Shown: positions 27,436 through 35,855, numbered from the stretch's first letter. The stretch is DNA of 51,097 nt from an uncultured Clostridia bacterium (GCA_934141475.1 CAKPCG010000009.1:1-51097), one strand, 5' to 3'. Numbers and translations are program-made. Notes: generated by a model from the letters alone, not told the origin.

Positions 27436-28374
27436 ATGGAAAAAAGAAAAGTTGTTTTAGTAGGAACAGGATTTGTTGGAATGAGTTTTGCATACTCATT
27501 ATTTAATCAAGGTGGAGTAAATGAATTAGTATTAATAGATGTACTAAAAGAAAAAGCTCAAGGTGAAGCATTAGATTTAGCTCATGGAATAGCATATGCT
27601 CCAGCAAAAATGGAAGTAAAATATGGTGAATATGATGAATGCAAAGATGCAAATATTGTAGTAATAACAGCAGGAATTGCACAAAAACCAGGACAAACAA
27701 GACTTGAACTCGTAGATACAAATACAAAAATAATGAAATCTGTTGTAGAAAATGTTATGCAATCTGGATTTAAAGGAGTATTTGTGGTTGCAAGTAACCC
27801 AGTAGATATAATGTCATATGTAGTACAAAAAGTTTCAGGACTACCAACAGGAAAAGTAATAGGCTCTGGAACTATGCTAGATACAGCAAGACTTAGATAT
27901 TTACTTGGAGAAAAATTAAAAGTAAGCCCTAAAAATACACACGCCTATGTTATGGGTGAACATGGAGATTCTTCATTTGTTCCTTGGGAACATTGTTATG
28001 TAGGATGCAAAAAATTAACAGATATAGCAAAAGCAAGACACAAATCTATGGCTAATTTAGAAAAAATAAGAGATGATGTAAAAAATGCAGCATATGAAAT
28101 TATAGAAAAGAAAAAAGCAACTTATTATGGTATAGGAGTTGCACTAACAAGACTTGTAAAAGCAATATTAAATGATGAACAATCAATACTTACAGTATCA
28201 ACATACCTAAATGGAGAGTATAACGAAAAAGATATATATGTTGGAGTACCTGCAATAATAACTTCTAAAGGAGTAAGAGAAATATTAGAACTTCCATTAA
28301 ATGAAAATGATCAAGAAAAATTATCAAATAGTTGCAAAATATTAAGAGATACAATTTCAGAACTAAACATATAA
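27436..28374 (+). CDS. ldh: L-lactate dehydrogenase
   Basis: This NAD-dependent enzyme reduces pyruvate to lactate, a fermentation end step. It has 312 residues. The Rossmann motif GTGFVG starts at residue 10. The catalytic His lies in MGEHGDSSFVPW, the substrate-binding Arg region in TMLDTARLRYLLG, and ASNPVDIMSY is typical. The ATG at 27436 is chosen because AAAGGAAG lies upstream; the TTG at 27418 is inside that leader. It lies 23 bases after argS. Confidence 0.95.
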   Translation: MEKRKVVLVGTGFVGMSFAYSLFNQGGVNELVLIDVLKEKAQGEALDLAHGIAYAPAKMEVKYGEYDECKDANIVVITAGIAQKPGQTRLELVDTNTKIMKSVVENVMQSGFKGVFVVASNPVDIMSYVVQKVSGLPTGKVIGSGTMLDTARLRYLLGEKLKVSPKNTHAYVMGEHGDSSFVPWEHCYVGCKKLTDIAKARHKSMANLEKIRDDVKNAAYEIIEKKKATYYGIGVALTRLVKAILNDEQSILTVSTYLNGEYNEKDIYVGVPAIITSKGVREILELPLNENDQEKLSNSCKILRDTISELNI

Positions 28375-28489
28375 TGTAATATAATTGTAATTAAAAAGAA
28401 ATATAAAAGACATAAAAATATATTGAAAAAAAAATAAAGAAATGATATTATAAACTTGATTTAATAAACAAAAGATGGGAGGAATATAC

Positions 28490-28828
28490 ATGTTTATATT
28501 TGATTTAACTAATCCATTAACATTATTACTAGTAGTACTTGCAACAGCATTGCTTGTATTTTTGGGACAAGAAGTTAAGAAAAGTTCTATTGCTATAATA
28601 CCATTAATATGTTTTTTAGCATTATTAATAACTCATGTTGTACAAGTATGCACATTACAAGCTGATTATGCGTATCTTTCAACTACATTATATAAATGTT
28701 TAGCATTAGATTTCTTGTTTATATTGGTTACATTTTTTTCGTATTTATGGATAGATGACTTAGAAGCTAAAAAGAATAATATAAAGAGTATAGATAATAG
28801 TTTAGATTGGTTTTGGAAAGAAATATAA
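28490..28828 (+). CDS. Small integral membrane protein of unknown function
   Basis: This 112-residue protein has three to four hydrophobic helices (LTLLLVVLATALLVFLG; IAIIPLICFLALLITHVV; LALDFLFILVTFFSYLW) and a charged C-terminal tail. ATG 28490 is preferred over ATG 28475, since GGGAGGA between them is the ribosome-binding site. I recognise no family. It is flanked by terminators and so probably monocistronic. Confidence 0.7.
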   Translation: MFIFDLTNPLTLLLVVLATALLVFLGQEVKKSSIAIIPLICFLALLITHVVQVCTLQADYAYLSTTLYKCLALDFLFILVTFFSYLWIDDLEAKKNNIKSIDNSLDWFWKEI

Positions 28829-28901
28829 TTATGTTAAAAAAGATTATATGACCTTGAAATTTGAATGTTTTAAATTGGTTAATATTTAACTTTTTTATAC
28901 T

Positions 28902-28930
28902 GAGTCCTGTAACATACAGGGCTTTTTTTT
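28902..28930 (+). terminator. Intrinsic terminator
   Basis: AGTCCTGT (28903-28910) pairs with ACAGGGCT (one G-U pair), followed by eight T residues. The remaining bases to 29100 are AT-rich with nothing recognisable. Confidence 0.85.
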
Positions 28931-29120
28931 GATTTTAAGTATATTAATAGACTTATAGATTCAAAAATTGCTAGTCAGCCATAAAAGTAAAATAATAATG
29001 TTTTAAAATTATGAGTTGCATTTTAAAACATAAATATAAATAAAAATTTACAAAATATCACTTGAATACAATAAAACTTTGTGATATAGTATTAAAAACT
29101 AGATTGAGGAGTGGATAAAA

Positions 29121-30827
29121 TTGGAGAAAAAAATCAAGTATTTCAAAACATATGAAATAGAAGATTTAAAAGATATGCTAGAAAAAACTGCTGAAAAAAA
29201 TGGTAATAAAACAGCATTTGAATTAAAAGATAATAATGGAAAAATTATAAAAAAAACATATATAGATTTTAAAAAAGATGTAGAAAAATTAAGCACAAAA
29301 TTAATAGAAATGGGATTAAAAAATCAAAAAATAGCTGTTATGGGAAAAAATAGTTACGGATGGGCAATCTCGTATTTGGCATCTACAATAATTGGAATTG
29401 TGGTTCCAATAGATAAAGAAGCATCAAAAGATAATATAAAAGAATTCTTAAATGTATCAGGAGCTAAAGCAATAATTGCAGATAACAAATATTTAAATGA
29501 AATATATGAATTTAAAAGAGAATTGAAAAATGAAACTTTATTAATAGATATGCAAAACACATCAAAATATATAAATTTATCAGATTTAATAACAGATGGA
29601 AAAAAATTAATAGAAAATGGAGATAACAGTTATAGCAACTTAAAAATCAATTCAAATGAAATGAAGATATTACTGTTTACATCAGGAACAACAGGAAGTT
29701 CAAAAGCTGTTATGTTATCACATAAAAATATATGTTCAAATATAATTTCAATTGCAAGTATAGTAAAGGTAGAAAATTCAACAAAAGTTTTATCAATATT
29801 ACCATTACATCACACATATGAATGTACAATAGGCTATTTACTTGTAGTATATGGTGGAGGAACAATTTGCTACTGCGAAGGTTTAAGGTATATTACAAAA
29901 AATATTCAAGAGTACAAGCCAACATTTATATTATGTGTACCATTGCTTTTAGAAAATGTATATAAAAAAGTATTAAAAACTTTAAAAACAAGTTTACCAG
30001 AAAAATATACAAAAGATGAAAGTAAAATAATAGATAATTTACCATTTTACTTAAAAGCAATAGTAAAGAAAAAAGTAAAAAAGTCACTAGGAGGAAAAAT
30101 AAAAACATTTATAGTAGGTGCTGCAGCAATTAAACCTGATATTGTAGAGGCCTTTTTTAAACTTGGAATAAAAGTTTTACAGGGCTATGGGCTTACAGAA
30201 TGTTCTCCACTTGTAGCTGGAAATAATGATTTTTATTATAAAGCACCATCATGTGGAATGCCAATACCAAATGTAGAGTATAAAATAGACAATCCAAATG
30301 ATGAAGGTGTTGGAGAAATAATAGTAAAAGGCCCTAATGTGATGCTTGGGTATTATGAGAATGAAGAAGCAACAAAAAAAGTATTGAAAGATGGTTGGTT
30401 CCATACAGGAGATTTGGGTTATATAGATGACGAAAAATTTTTATATATTTCTGGAAGAAGTAAAAATATGATACTTACCAAAAATGGAGAAAATATATAT
30501 CCAGAAGAAATAGAAAATATATTAAACAATGATGATTTAATAGAAGAATCGCTTGTAATTGGTACATCAAACGGAAAAGATGATGTTCAGGTAAAGGCAA
30601 AGATTTTTCCAAATATTGATGCTATAAAAGAATATTTAGGAAATAAATTTCCAACAAAAGAAGATATAAGAAAAACATTAAATGAGGCAGTAAAAAAAGC
30701 AAATGAGAAGTTACCTAACTTTAAACATATAAAATCTTTTAAAATTATGGATGAAGATTTTGAAAGAACAACAACAAATAAAGTAAAAAGATTTGGAAAA
30801 AATGTAGAAGATGATGAAAATAAATAA
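29121..30827 (+). CDS. AMP-forming acyl-CoA synthetase (long-chain fatty-acid-CoA ligase-like)
   Basis: This 568-residue ANL-superfamily adenylating enzyme has the P-loop FTSGTTGSSKAVMLSHKN near residues 190-207, the A5 motif GYGLTECSP, the A7 motif TGDLGYIDD and the A8 hinge GRSKNMILTKNGENIYPEE. The Lys in the C-terminal RTTTNKVKRFG segment is placed as the catalytic A10 lysine. A long-chain acyl substrate is favoured by similarity to FadD-like enzymes but not proven. The start is a TTG with GAGGAGTGG upstream. Confidence 0.88.
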   Translation: MEKKIKYFKTYEIEDLKDMLEKTAEKNGNKTAFELKDNNGKIIKKTYIDFKKDVEKLSTKLIEMGLKNQKIAVMGKNSYGWAISYLASTIIGIVVPIDKEASKDNIKEFLNVSGAKAIIADNKYLNEIYEFKRELKNETLLIDMQNTSKYINLSDLITDGKKLIENGDNSYSNLKINSNEMKILLFTSGTTGSSKAVMLSHKNICSNIISIASIVKVENSTKVLSILPLHHTYECTIGYLLVVYGGGTICYCEGLRYITKNIQEYKPTFILCVPLLLENVYKKVLKTLKTSLPEKYTKDESKIIDNLPFYLKAIVKKKVKKSLGGKIKTFIVGAAAIKPDIVEAFFKLGIKVLQGYGLTECSPLVAGNNDFYYKAPSCGMPIPNVEYKIDNPNDEGVGEIIVKGPNVMLGYYENEEATKKVLKDGWFHTGDLGYIDDEKFLYISGRSKNMILTKNGENIYPEEIENILNNDDLIEESLVIGTSNGKDDVQVKAKIFPNIDAIKEYLGNKFPTKEDIRKTLNEAVKKANEKLPNFKHIKSFKIMDEDFERTTTNKVKRFGKNVEDDENK

Positions 30828-30995
30828 TTTTACAATAAGGTTTTGCAAAGTAAATAATTGTTAAACAGGATTTTATTGTGAGATAGGAATGTTGTTTAGT
30901 TAAAAGAAAAATAAGAGTTAATATATATTTAAAATTTAATGTTTTAATTTTTCAGATATTTCTCTATGTTATGCTATCTATTAGTGTAAAACATA

Positions 30996-31024
30996 TTGAC
31001 AACAAAAAACAAATAGTATAAAAT
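30996..31024 (+). promoter_or_regulatory. Sigma-A promoter of the leader ORF / pilin-lectin region
   Basis: TTGACA (30996-31001), a 17-bp spacer and TAAAAT (31019-31024). It is the only good promoter in the 389-base gap 30828-31216; bases 30828-30990 show nothing else. Confidence 0.65.
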
Positions 31025-31057
31025 TGAAACATAAAAATAAAAAAGAAGGTAGAAAAA

Positions 31058-31157
31058 ATGCAAATGATAAAAAACGCTAAAACCTTTGCGGGAGTATACA
31101 CATACCGGTAATTTAATAACTAAAAAAGCAAGCAAAATAGCCTATAAACAAATATAG
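31058..31157 (+). CDS. Leader ORF with a CGG next to its stop; +1 shift extends it into a terminator
   Basis: ATG 31058 has AGAAGG eight bases upstream. In the zero frame it encodes 17 residues (MQMIKNAKTFAGVYTY then CGG, TAA at 31109). If the C of CGG (31106-31108) is skipped, GGT AAT TTA follows and the peptide continues GNLITKKASKIAYKQI to TAG 31155-31157, 32 residues in total. The extension runs through the left arm and loop of the terminator at 31129-31177. Either a tiny leader peptide with a downstream terminator, or a +1-controlled attenuator. Coding status rests on the promoter, ribosome-binding site and the CGG pattern seen elsewhere. Confidence 0.4.
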
Positions 31158-31177
31158 GTTTATTTTGCTTGTTTTTA
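31129..31177 (+). terminator. Strong intrinsic terminator/attenuator before the pilin-like lectin gene
   Basis: CAAGCAAAATA (31129-31139) pairs with TATTTTGCTTG (31161-31171), and CCTATA pairs with TATAGG inside; TTTTT follows. It lies between the leader ORF and the gene at 31217. Confidence 0.85.
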
Positions 31178-31216
31178 TTGCATTAATACCGAAGAAAAAA
31201 GAAGGAGGAGTAAAAA

Positions 31217-32455
31217 ATGAATTTAAAACAAAAATTCAGGAAAAACCAAGGTATTACACTTATAGCCTTAGTAGTAACAATAATTGTTTTATTAATACTT
31301 GCAGGAATAAGTATAGCAATGTTAACAGGTCAAAATGGAATACTAAATAGGGCCACAGAGGCAAAAGATTCAACAGGAATGGCTCAAGTAGACGAAGAGG
31401 TGAAATTATCAGTAGCAGAGGCGTTATCTAATGGGCTAGGAACAATGACAGAGGAAAACTTAAGAAAAGCATTAGATGAAAACGTAGGAGCAGGAAACTA
31501 TGAACTAACAGGAGATACAACAAATGGATGGACAATAAAGGCAAGAGATAAAACATATAACATAAGTGGAAATGGAAGTATATCAGGAGGAGATAATACA
31601 GGTGGAAATACTGGAACTAACCCTGGAGGAGGAACAACTGGAGGAAATACAGGTGATAAAACAGAAGAAGTAGATGAAACATTATATATAGATGATAGTT
31701 ACGTAGATTATAATGTATCATATACAGATATATATACAGGAACTGAATACTCAAATCTAACAGGATGGAGAGTGCTAAATAAAGTAGACAATGGAGATGG
31801 AACATCAAATTTAGATATAATAAGTACAGGAATACCAGCAGGATTGTATTATCATTATAATTATATAAAAGATACAACATATAGTCCATGGGCAGGAACA
31901 GCAGAAGATATAACAAATTATATATCAAGATATTATACATCAGGAAGCAATACAAATTATAATATGTATGTAGCAAGTGGATTAAGATATGAATTTGAGA
32001 AAATAAAATTCAAAAAACAAACTGAAAGCGAAACATTTGATAATGACGAATATAATACAGGATATTATACAGAAATAAGCAAAAATGGAACAGCACAAAC
32101 AGGAGATATATATGGAACAACATTTAAAGCGAGAAATAATGTAGAAGTAAGATCAGTAATACATTCGGATATAACAGGAGTTGAAAATTCATCAGATATA
32201 TCAGTTTCAGATCCAGCAGATAAAAAAGGATTATTTATATTACAAAACTACACACCAGATAAGCATACATCAAGCCACTACTGGTTGGCCTCTCCTTATC
32301 CAAGCAGCAACGACAGCGTGTACAATGTGTACTTCGGCGGCAGCGTTGGCAACCGCCGCAGCCTCTACCGTGGGGTGCGTCCGGTAGTTTCTATGACTAA
32401 TGTCAAGATGCAAAGAAAGGCTGGAAATAGCCATGTTTGGGAAATAGTAGAATAA
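31217..32455 (+). CDS. Prepilin-like surface protein with a C-type-lectin/DGR-type variable domain
   Basis: The 412-residue protein starts with a class III/IV prepilin signal: basic NLKQKFRKNQ, then GITLIALVVTIIVLLILAG. A short pilin-like helix follows, then a Gly/Thr/Asn linker (GGDNTGGNTGTNPGGGTTGG, about residues 122-150) and a C-terminal ligand-binding-like domain. The domain ends with YWLASPYPSSNDSVY, YFGGSVGNRRSLYRG and VRPVVSM, the pattern of DGR-diversified lectin folds (FGE/DUF6273-like). The last segment is encoded by a GC-rich patch unlike the rest of the gene. GGAGGAG precedes the ATG. Likely displayed on the cell surface or on pili as a variable binder. Confidence 0.8.
   Translation: MNLKQKFRKNQGITLIALVVTIIVLLILAGISIAMLTGQNGILNRATEAKDSTGMAQVDEEVKLSVAEALSNGLGTMTEENLRKALDENVGAGNYELTGDTTNGWTIKARDKTYNISGNGSISGGDNTGGNTGTNPGGGTTGGNTGDKTEEVDETLYIDDSYVDYNVSYTDIYTGTEYSNLTGWRVLNKVDNGDGTSNLDIISTGIPAGLYYHYNYIKDTTYSPWAGTAEDITNYISRYYTSGSNTNYNMYVASGLRYEFEKIKFKKQTESETFDNDEYNTGYYTEISKNGTAQTGDIYGTTFKARNNVEVRSVIHSDITGVENSSDISVSDPADKKGLFILQNYTPDKHTSSHYWLASPYPSSNDSVYNVYFGGSVGNRRSLYRGVRPVVSMTNVKMQRKAGNSHVWEIVE
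32280..32395 (+). repeat. Candidate DGR variable region (VR)
   Basis: About 62% GC over 104 bases by hand count, inside an AT-rich gene. Between 32302 and 32371 most codons end in C (AGC, AAC, GAC, TAC, GGC, CGC, CTC), as expected if AAC codons of a template repeat were mutated only at their adenines. A fixed GTGCGTCCGG stretch closes the segment. No second copy (template) is found in this window. Confidence 0.65.
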
Positions 32456-32498
32456 AGGCAAAGAAACAGAACAAATACATTATATTTGAAAATAAAAG

Positions 32499-32555
32499 TT
32501 CACTTCGCAAAAATAAAAATATTTACTTTTTGCGAAGTGAATGTTATAATATATT
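32499..32555 (+). promoter_or_regulatory. Palindromic promoter/operator, copy 1 (drives the DUF4143 ATPase gene)
   Basis: A perfect 15-bp inverted repeat TTCACTTCGCAAAAA (32499-32513) / TTTTTGCGAAGTGAA (32527-32541) overlaps a promoter TTTACT (32522-32527), 17-bp spacer, TATAAT (32545-32550). A repressor binding here would block the promoter. GAGGTGA provides the ribosome-binding site of the gene at 32573. A near-identical copy lies at 33918-33974. Confidence 0.75.
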
Positions 32556-32572
32556 CGAGGTGAACAATTATT

Positions 32573-33760
32573 ATGAAATTAATTGAAAGAGAATACTTAA
32601 AAGAACTAATAGATATTATTGGTACACCAGACATAAAAGTCATAACTGGTGTTAGACGTAGTGGAAAATCCAAACTATTAGAAATGTTTAAAGAATATAT
32701 TACAGAAAATATCAAAGATGCCAATATAATAAATATTAATTTTAACTTAATAAAATTTGATAAATTAAGAGATTATATATCTCTAAATAATTATATAGAA
32801 GAACATTATATAGATGGAAAGAAAAACTTTGTATTAATTGACGAAGTTCAAATGTGTAAAGAATTTGAAAGAACAATAAATAGTTTACATGCAGAAGAAA
32901 AATACGACATATATATAACAGGTTCAAATGCTTTTTTATTAAGCAGTGATTTAGCTACTTTATTTACAGGTAGAACATATGAAATACAGGTATATCCATT
33001 TTCTTTCAAAGAATTTATGAAATACTTTGAATATGAGAATATACAAGATGCATTTGATAAATTTGTTTTTGAAGGCGGAATGTCTGGATCATATATATAT
33101 AATGAAAATCAAAAAAAGTACAACTATATAAATGATGTATATAATGCTTTAATTATTAGGGATATTATGCAAAAATATAATATACAAAATATTAGCTTGA
33201 TGGATAGTTTAACTGAATTTATGATGGATAACATTTCAAATTTAACATCTTGCAGAAGAATTGCTAACAAATTAAATGAGAATAATGTAAATACAAATGA
33301 TAAATCCATTGGAAATTATATAAATTATTTATGTGACGCATTTGCTTTTTATAAAATAAGAAGATATGATATTCAAGGAAAAAGATATTTATCTTCAATA
33401 GATAAATATTATCTAGTTGACCAAACTTTTAAATATGCAAAACTAGGAACTAAAAATATCAACTATGGTCGAGTATATGAAAATATAATTGCAATAGAAC
33501 TGTTACGAAGAGGCTATGAAGTATATGTTGGAGAATTATATAATTCTGAAGTAGATTTTGTTGCAATGAAACGCAATGAAAAATTATATATTCAAGTTTC
33601 AGATAATATAAGCGAAGATAAAACATTAGAAAGAGAAGTTAGACCATTATTAAAAATTAAAGATGCGTATCCTAAAATATTAATTGCAAGAACTAGACAT
33701 GATGATTATCAATATGAGGGAGTACAGATATATGATATAGCCAATTGGCTAGCAAAATAG
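32573..33760 (+). CDS. AAA-type ATPase with C-terminal DUF4143 (PD-(D/E)XK nuclease-like) domain
   Basis: The 395-residue protein has a Walker A motif GVRRSGKSKLLEM (about residues 26-38), Walker B FVLIDEVQMC, sensor segment YITGSNAFLLSSDLATLFTGR and YPFSFKEF, then a winged-helix/DUF4143 region. Near the C-terminus GRVYENIIAIELLRRGYEVYVG and SEVDFVAMKRNEKLYIQVS resemble a PD-(D/E)XK nuclease core. The family is common, usually as single autonomous genes, with unclear function (possibly defence- or mobility-linked). The gene is bracketed by duplicated palindromic promoters, suggesting it moved or amplified as a cassette. Confidence 0.85.
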   Translation: MKLIEREYLKELIDIIGTPDIKVITGVRRSGKSKLLEMFKEYITENIKDANIININFNLIKFDKLRDYISLNNYIEEHYIDGKKNFVLIDEVQMCKEFERTINSLHAEEKYDIYITGSNAFLLSSDLATLFTGRTYEIQVYPFSFKEFMKYFEYENIQDAFDKFVFEGGMSGSYIYNENQKKYNYINDVYNALIIRDIMQKYNIQNISLMDSLTEFMMDNISNLTSCRRIANKLNENNVNTNDKSIGNYINYLCDAFAFYKIRRYDIQGKRYLSSIDKYYLVDQTFKYAKLGTKNINYGRVYENIIAIELLRRGYEVYVGELYNSEVDFVAMKRNEKLYIQVSDNISEDKTLEREVRPLLKIKDAYPKILIARTRHDDYQYEGVQIYDIANWLAK

Positions 33761-33828
33761 TTTTATATAAGGTAGAAAATAAAACAACTAAAAGAGAAAT
33801 TGAATAATGAAAGTATTATTTGAGAATT

Positions 33829-33915
33829 AGTTGAAAAATGATGAGAAATATAAAAAGAAAGACAGCATAGAAAAAGTTGTGAATTTTATTGTAGAAAGTT
33901 TAAAAGCTAAATAAA
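33829..33915 (+). pseudogene. Short C-terminal remnant ORF
   Basis: An open frame without a convincing start (TTG 33832 region) encodes KYKKKDSIEKVVNFIVESLKAK before TAA. There is no ribosome-binding site. It lies between the ATPase gene and copy 2 of the palindromic promoter and is probably the tail of a deleted gene. I cannot name the family. Confidence 0.3.
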
Positions 33916-33917
33916 CA

Positions 33918-33974
33918 TTCATTTCGCAAAAATAAAAATATTTACTTTTTGCGAAGTGAATATTATAATATATT
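33918..33974 (+). repeat. Palindromic promoter/operator, copy 2 (orphan)
   Basis: Nearly identical to 32499-32555, with about three substitutions. It includes the inverted repeat with a single arm mismatch, TTTACT (33941-33946), a 17-bp spacer and TATAAT (33964-33969). No gene follows in the plus direction before the tRNA, so the promoter is an orphan left by duplication or deletion. Confidence 0.75.
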
Positions 33975-34456
33975 TTAGATAAATCACTTGTAATTTGTGA
34001 ATTGCTATTATATAATTTTCTCATAAAAAAGGTCCTCTTTCGTTATTTTTTTTAGGTATAGTGTAATTTTAACAAAAAGGGCCTTTTTTCGCATTTATTT
34101 TTATTTCTTGTATTTTTGCAAACTTCGTCATATGCAGATATTATATTATTAATATCATATATTTTATTATATAAATTATTTTTTCTTTTCATTTTTTATC
34201 CTTTCGTAAATGTACATTTACAATGAACTAATTTTATATAATATTATAAATAACTAGATATAAAAATAAATGGTAAAAAAGTTAAGAAAATATGGTGAAA
34301 AGTAGTTAGAATTAAAAAATATTAGTAATAATATTAGTGATACAATCATAGCAAATTTAAAGTATTTTAGGTTATTATTAGTTTTATTTTAAATGAATTA
34401 TAAGCTGTGATTTGTTACGATTAGCACGAATACTAAAATTAAATTATTAAAAAGTA
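33975..34456. other. AT-rich intergenic region with relics
   Basis: Apart from the RT stub (34052-34192) and a loose repeat AAAAAAGGTCC (about 34026-34036) / GGGCCTTTTTT (34079-34089), I see no gene on either strand between the orphan promoter and the tRNA promoter. It looks like a scar of element loss. Confidence 0.5.
34052..34192 (-). pseudogene. N-terminal fragment of a DGR-type reverse transcriptase
   Basis: ATG 34192-34190 follows GAAAGGAT on the minus strand. It encodes 46 residues; the first 36, including KRKNNLYNKIYDINNII and SAYDEVCKNTRNKNK, resemble the start of DGR/group-II-like reverse transcriptases. After about residue 36 the sequence runs into a GGCCTTTTTT-type repeat and a stop, with no RT core (no YxDD). 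With the DGR-type variable region 1.7 kb away, this is best read as a deleted DGR RT. Recognition is by pattern memory only. Confidence 0.5.
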
Positions 34457-34485
34457 TTGATTTTTGTATCCTTTTATATTATAAT
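34457..34485 (+). promoter_or_regulatory. Sigma-A promoter of tRNA-Thr/ychF
   Basis: TTGATT (34457-34462), a 17-bp spacer and TATAAT (34480-34485), 13 bases before the mature tRNA. Confidence 0.75.
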
Positions 34486-34498
34486 TTCAACTATATTT

Positions 34499-34574
34499 GC
34501 TTCCATAGCTCAGTTGGTAGAGTGCAGCCTTGGTAAGGCTGAGGTCACGGGTTCAATTCCCGTTGGAAGCTCCA
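34499..34574 (+). tRNA. tRNA-Thr(GGT)
   Basis: Acceptor arms GCTTCCA / TGGAAGC, D-loop AGTTGGTAGA, anticodon stem CAGCC-TTGGTAA-GGCTG with anticodon GGT (34532-34534), T-arm CGGGTTCAATTCCCG, discriminator T and encoded CCA. ychF starts 26 bases later, with no terminator between them. Confidence 0.95.
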
Positions 34575-34600
34575 CAAAAATAAAAAAAGAAGGTAAAAAA

Positions 34601-35692
34601 ATGAAAATAGGAATTGTAGGACTACCAAATGTAGGAAAAAGTACATTATTTAATAGTATAACAAAAGCGGGGGCAGAATCAGCAAACTATCCATTTTGTA
34701 CAATAGAGCCAAATGTAGGAATAGTTGCAGTACCTGATGAAAGACTTAATGTTCTTTCTAAAATGTACAATACAAAAAAAACAACACCTGCAACTGTCGA
34801 ATTTGTAGATATAGCAGGACTTGTAAAAGGTGCCAGCAAAGGAGAGGGGCTGGGAAATAAATTTTTATCACATATAAGAGAAACAGATGCAATAGTAGAA
34901 GTTGTAAGATGTTTTGAAGATTCTAATATAGTCCATGTAGATGGAAGTGTTAATCCTGTAAGAGATATAGAAACAATAAATTTAGAATTAATTTTTGCAG
35001 ATATAGAAACAGTGGAAAAAAGACTAGAAAAGGCAAAAAAAATGTTAAAAGCAGACAAAAAATACCAAGCAGAAATAGAATTACTTGAAAGAATAAAATT
35101 AGGACTAGAAAATGGTATGTCAGCAAGACAACTAGGATATAACGAAGATGAAGCAAAACTTGTAAAAGAGATGTTTTTATTAACAACAAAACCTATAATT
35201 TATATAGCAAATGTATCAGAAGAGCAGTTATCAGACGCACAAAATGATTCATATGTAAAACAAGTTAAACAATATGCAGAAAAAGAAAATGCAGAAGTTA
35301 TACCATTATGTGTAAAAATAGAAGATGAATTATCAACTTTAGAAGATGAAGACAAAAAAGAAATGCTAGAAGCACTTGGATTAAACGAGTCTGGTCTAGA
35401 CACATTAATAAAAAAGAGTTATAGCTTATTAGGCCTTATGTCGTTTTTAACAGCTGGAGAACCAGAAGTTAGAGCATGGACAATAAAAAAGGGAACTAAG
35501 GCACCACAAGCAGCAGGAAAAATACATTCAGATATTGAAAGAGGGTTTATAAAAGCAGAAGTAATATCATATGACGATTTAATAAAAGAAGGTTCAATGG
35601 TTCAAGCAAGAGAAAAAGGACTAATAAGACAAGAAGGAAAAGAATATATTATGCAAGAAGGAGACATAGTATTATTCAAGTTTAATGTGTAA
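34601..35692 (+). CDS. ychF: Ribosome-binding ATPase YchF (Obg family)
   Basis: This 363-residue P-loop protein associates with ribosomes and prefers ATP. G1 is GLPNVGKST (residues 7-15), G3 DIAGLVKGASKGEGLGNKFL, and the NxxE specificity loop is YIANVSEEQ in place of NKxD. The coiled-coil domain and C-terminal TGS domain (AWTIKKGTKAPQAAGKIHSD) are complete. The start is ATG 34601 with AGAAGGT upstream; the frame extending back through the tRNA gene is not used. It is apparently co-transcribed with tRNA-Thr. Confidence 0.95.
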   Translation: MKIGIVGLPNVGKSTLFNSITKAGAESANYPFCTIEPNVGIVAVPDERLNVLSKMYNTKKTTPATVEFVDIAGLVKGASKGEGLGNKFLSHIRETDAIVEVVRCFEDSNIVHVDGSVNPVRDIETINLELIFADIETVEKRLEKAKKMLKADKKYQAEIELLERIKLGLENGMSARQLGYNEDEAKLVKEMFLLTTKPIIYIANVSEEQLSDAQNDSYVKQVKQYAEKENAEVIPLCVKIEDELSTLEDEDKKEMLEALGLNESGLDTLIKKSYSLLGLMSFLTAGEPEVRAWTIKKGTKAPQAAGKIHSDIERGFIKAEVISYDDLIKEGSMVQAREKGLIRQEGKEYIMQEGDIVLFKFNV

Positions 35693-35746
35693 TAAAAGTG
35701 AAAGAAAAATGTAATAAAACTGTAATGCAAAAAAGGTAAAAAAAAT

Positions 35747-35775
35747 TTGACAGAAAAAGAAAAATGGTGTAAAAT
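35747..35775 (+). promoter_or_regulatory. Sigma-A promoter of the surface-protein gene
   Basis: TTGACA (35747-35752), a 17-bp spacer and TAAAAT (35770-35775), about 80 bases before the start codon. Confidence 0.7.
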
Positions 35776-35855
35776 AGAAAAAGAGTTAGTAAACGAATGA
35801 TAATTTATATTATTATTTTCTATCAATATATTTTAAGTAAGGAGAGATTTAAAAA

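Noticed and set aside
31217..34192. Complete, active DGR in the window
   Set aside because: I found neither a template repeat nor an RT catalytic core, so only a variable region and a relic are claimed.
34457..34600. N-terminal extension of YchF through the tRNA-Thr
   Set aside because: The open frame is chance translation of the tRNA; ATG 34601 has its own ribosome-binding site and matches the family start.
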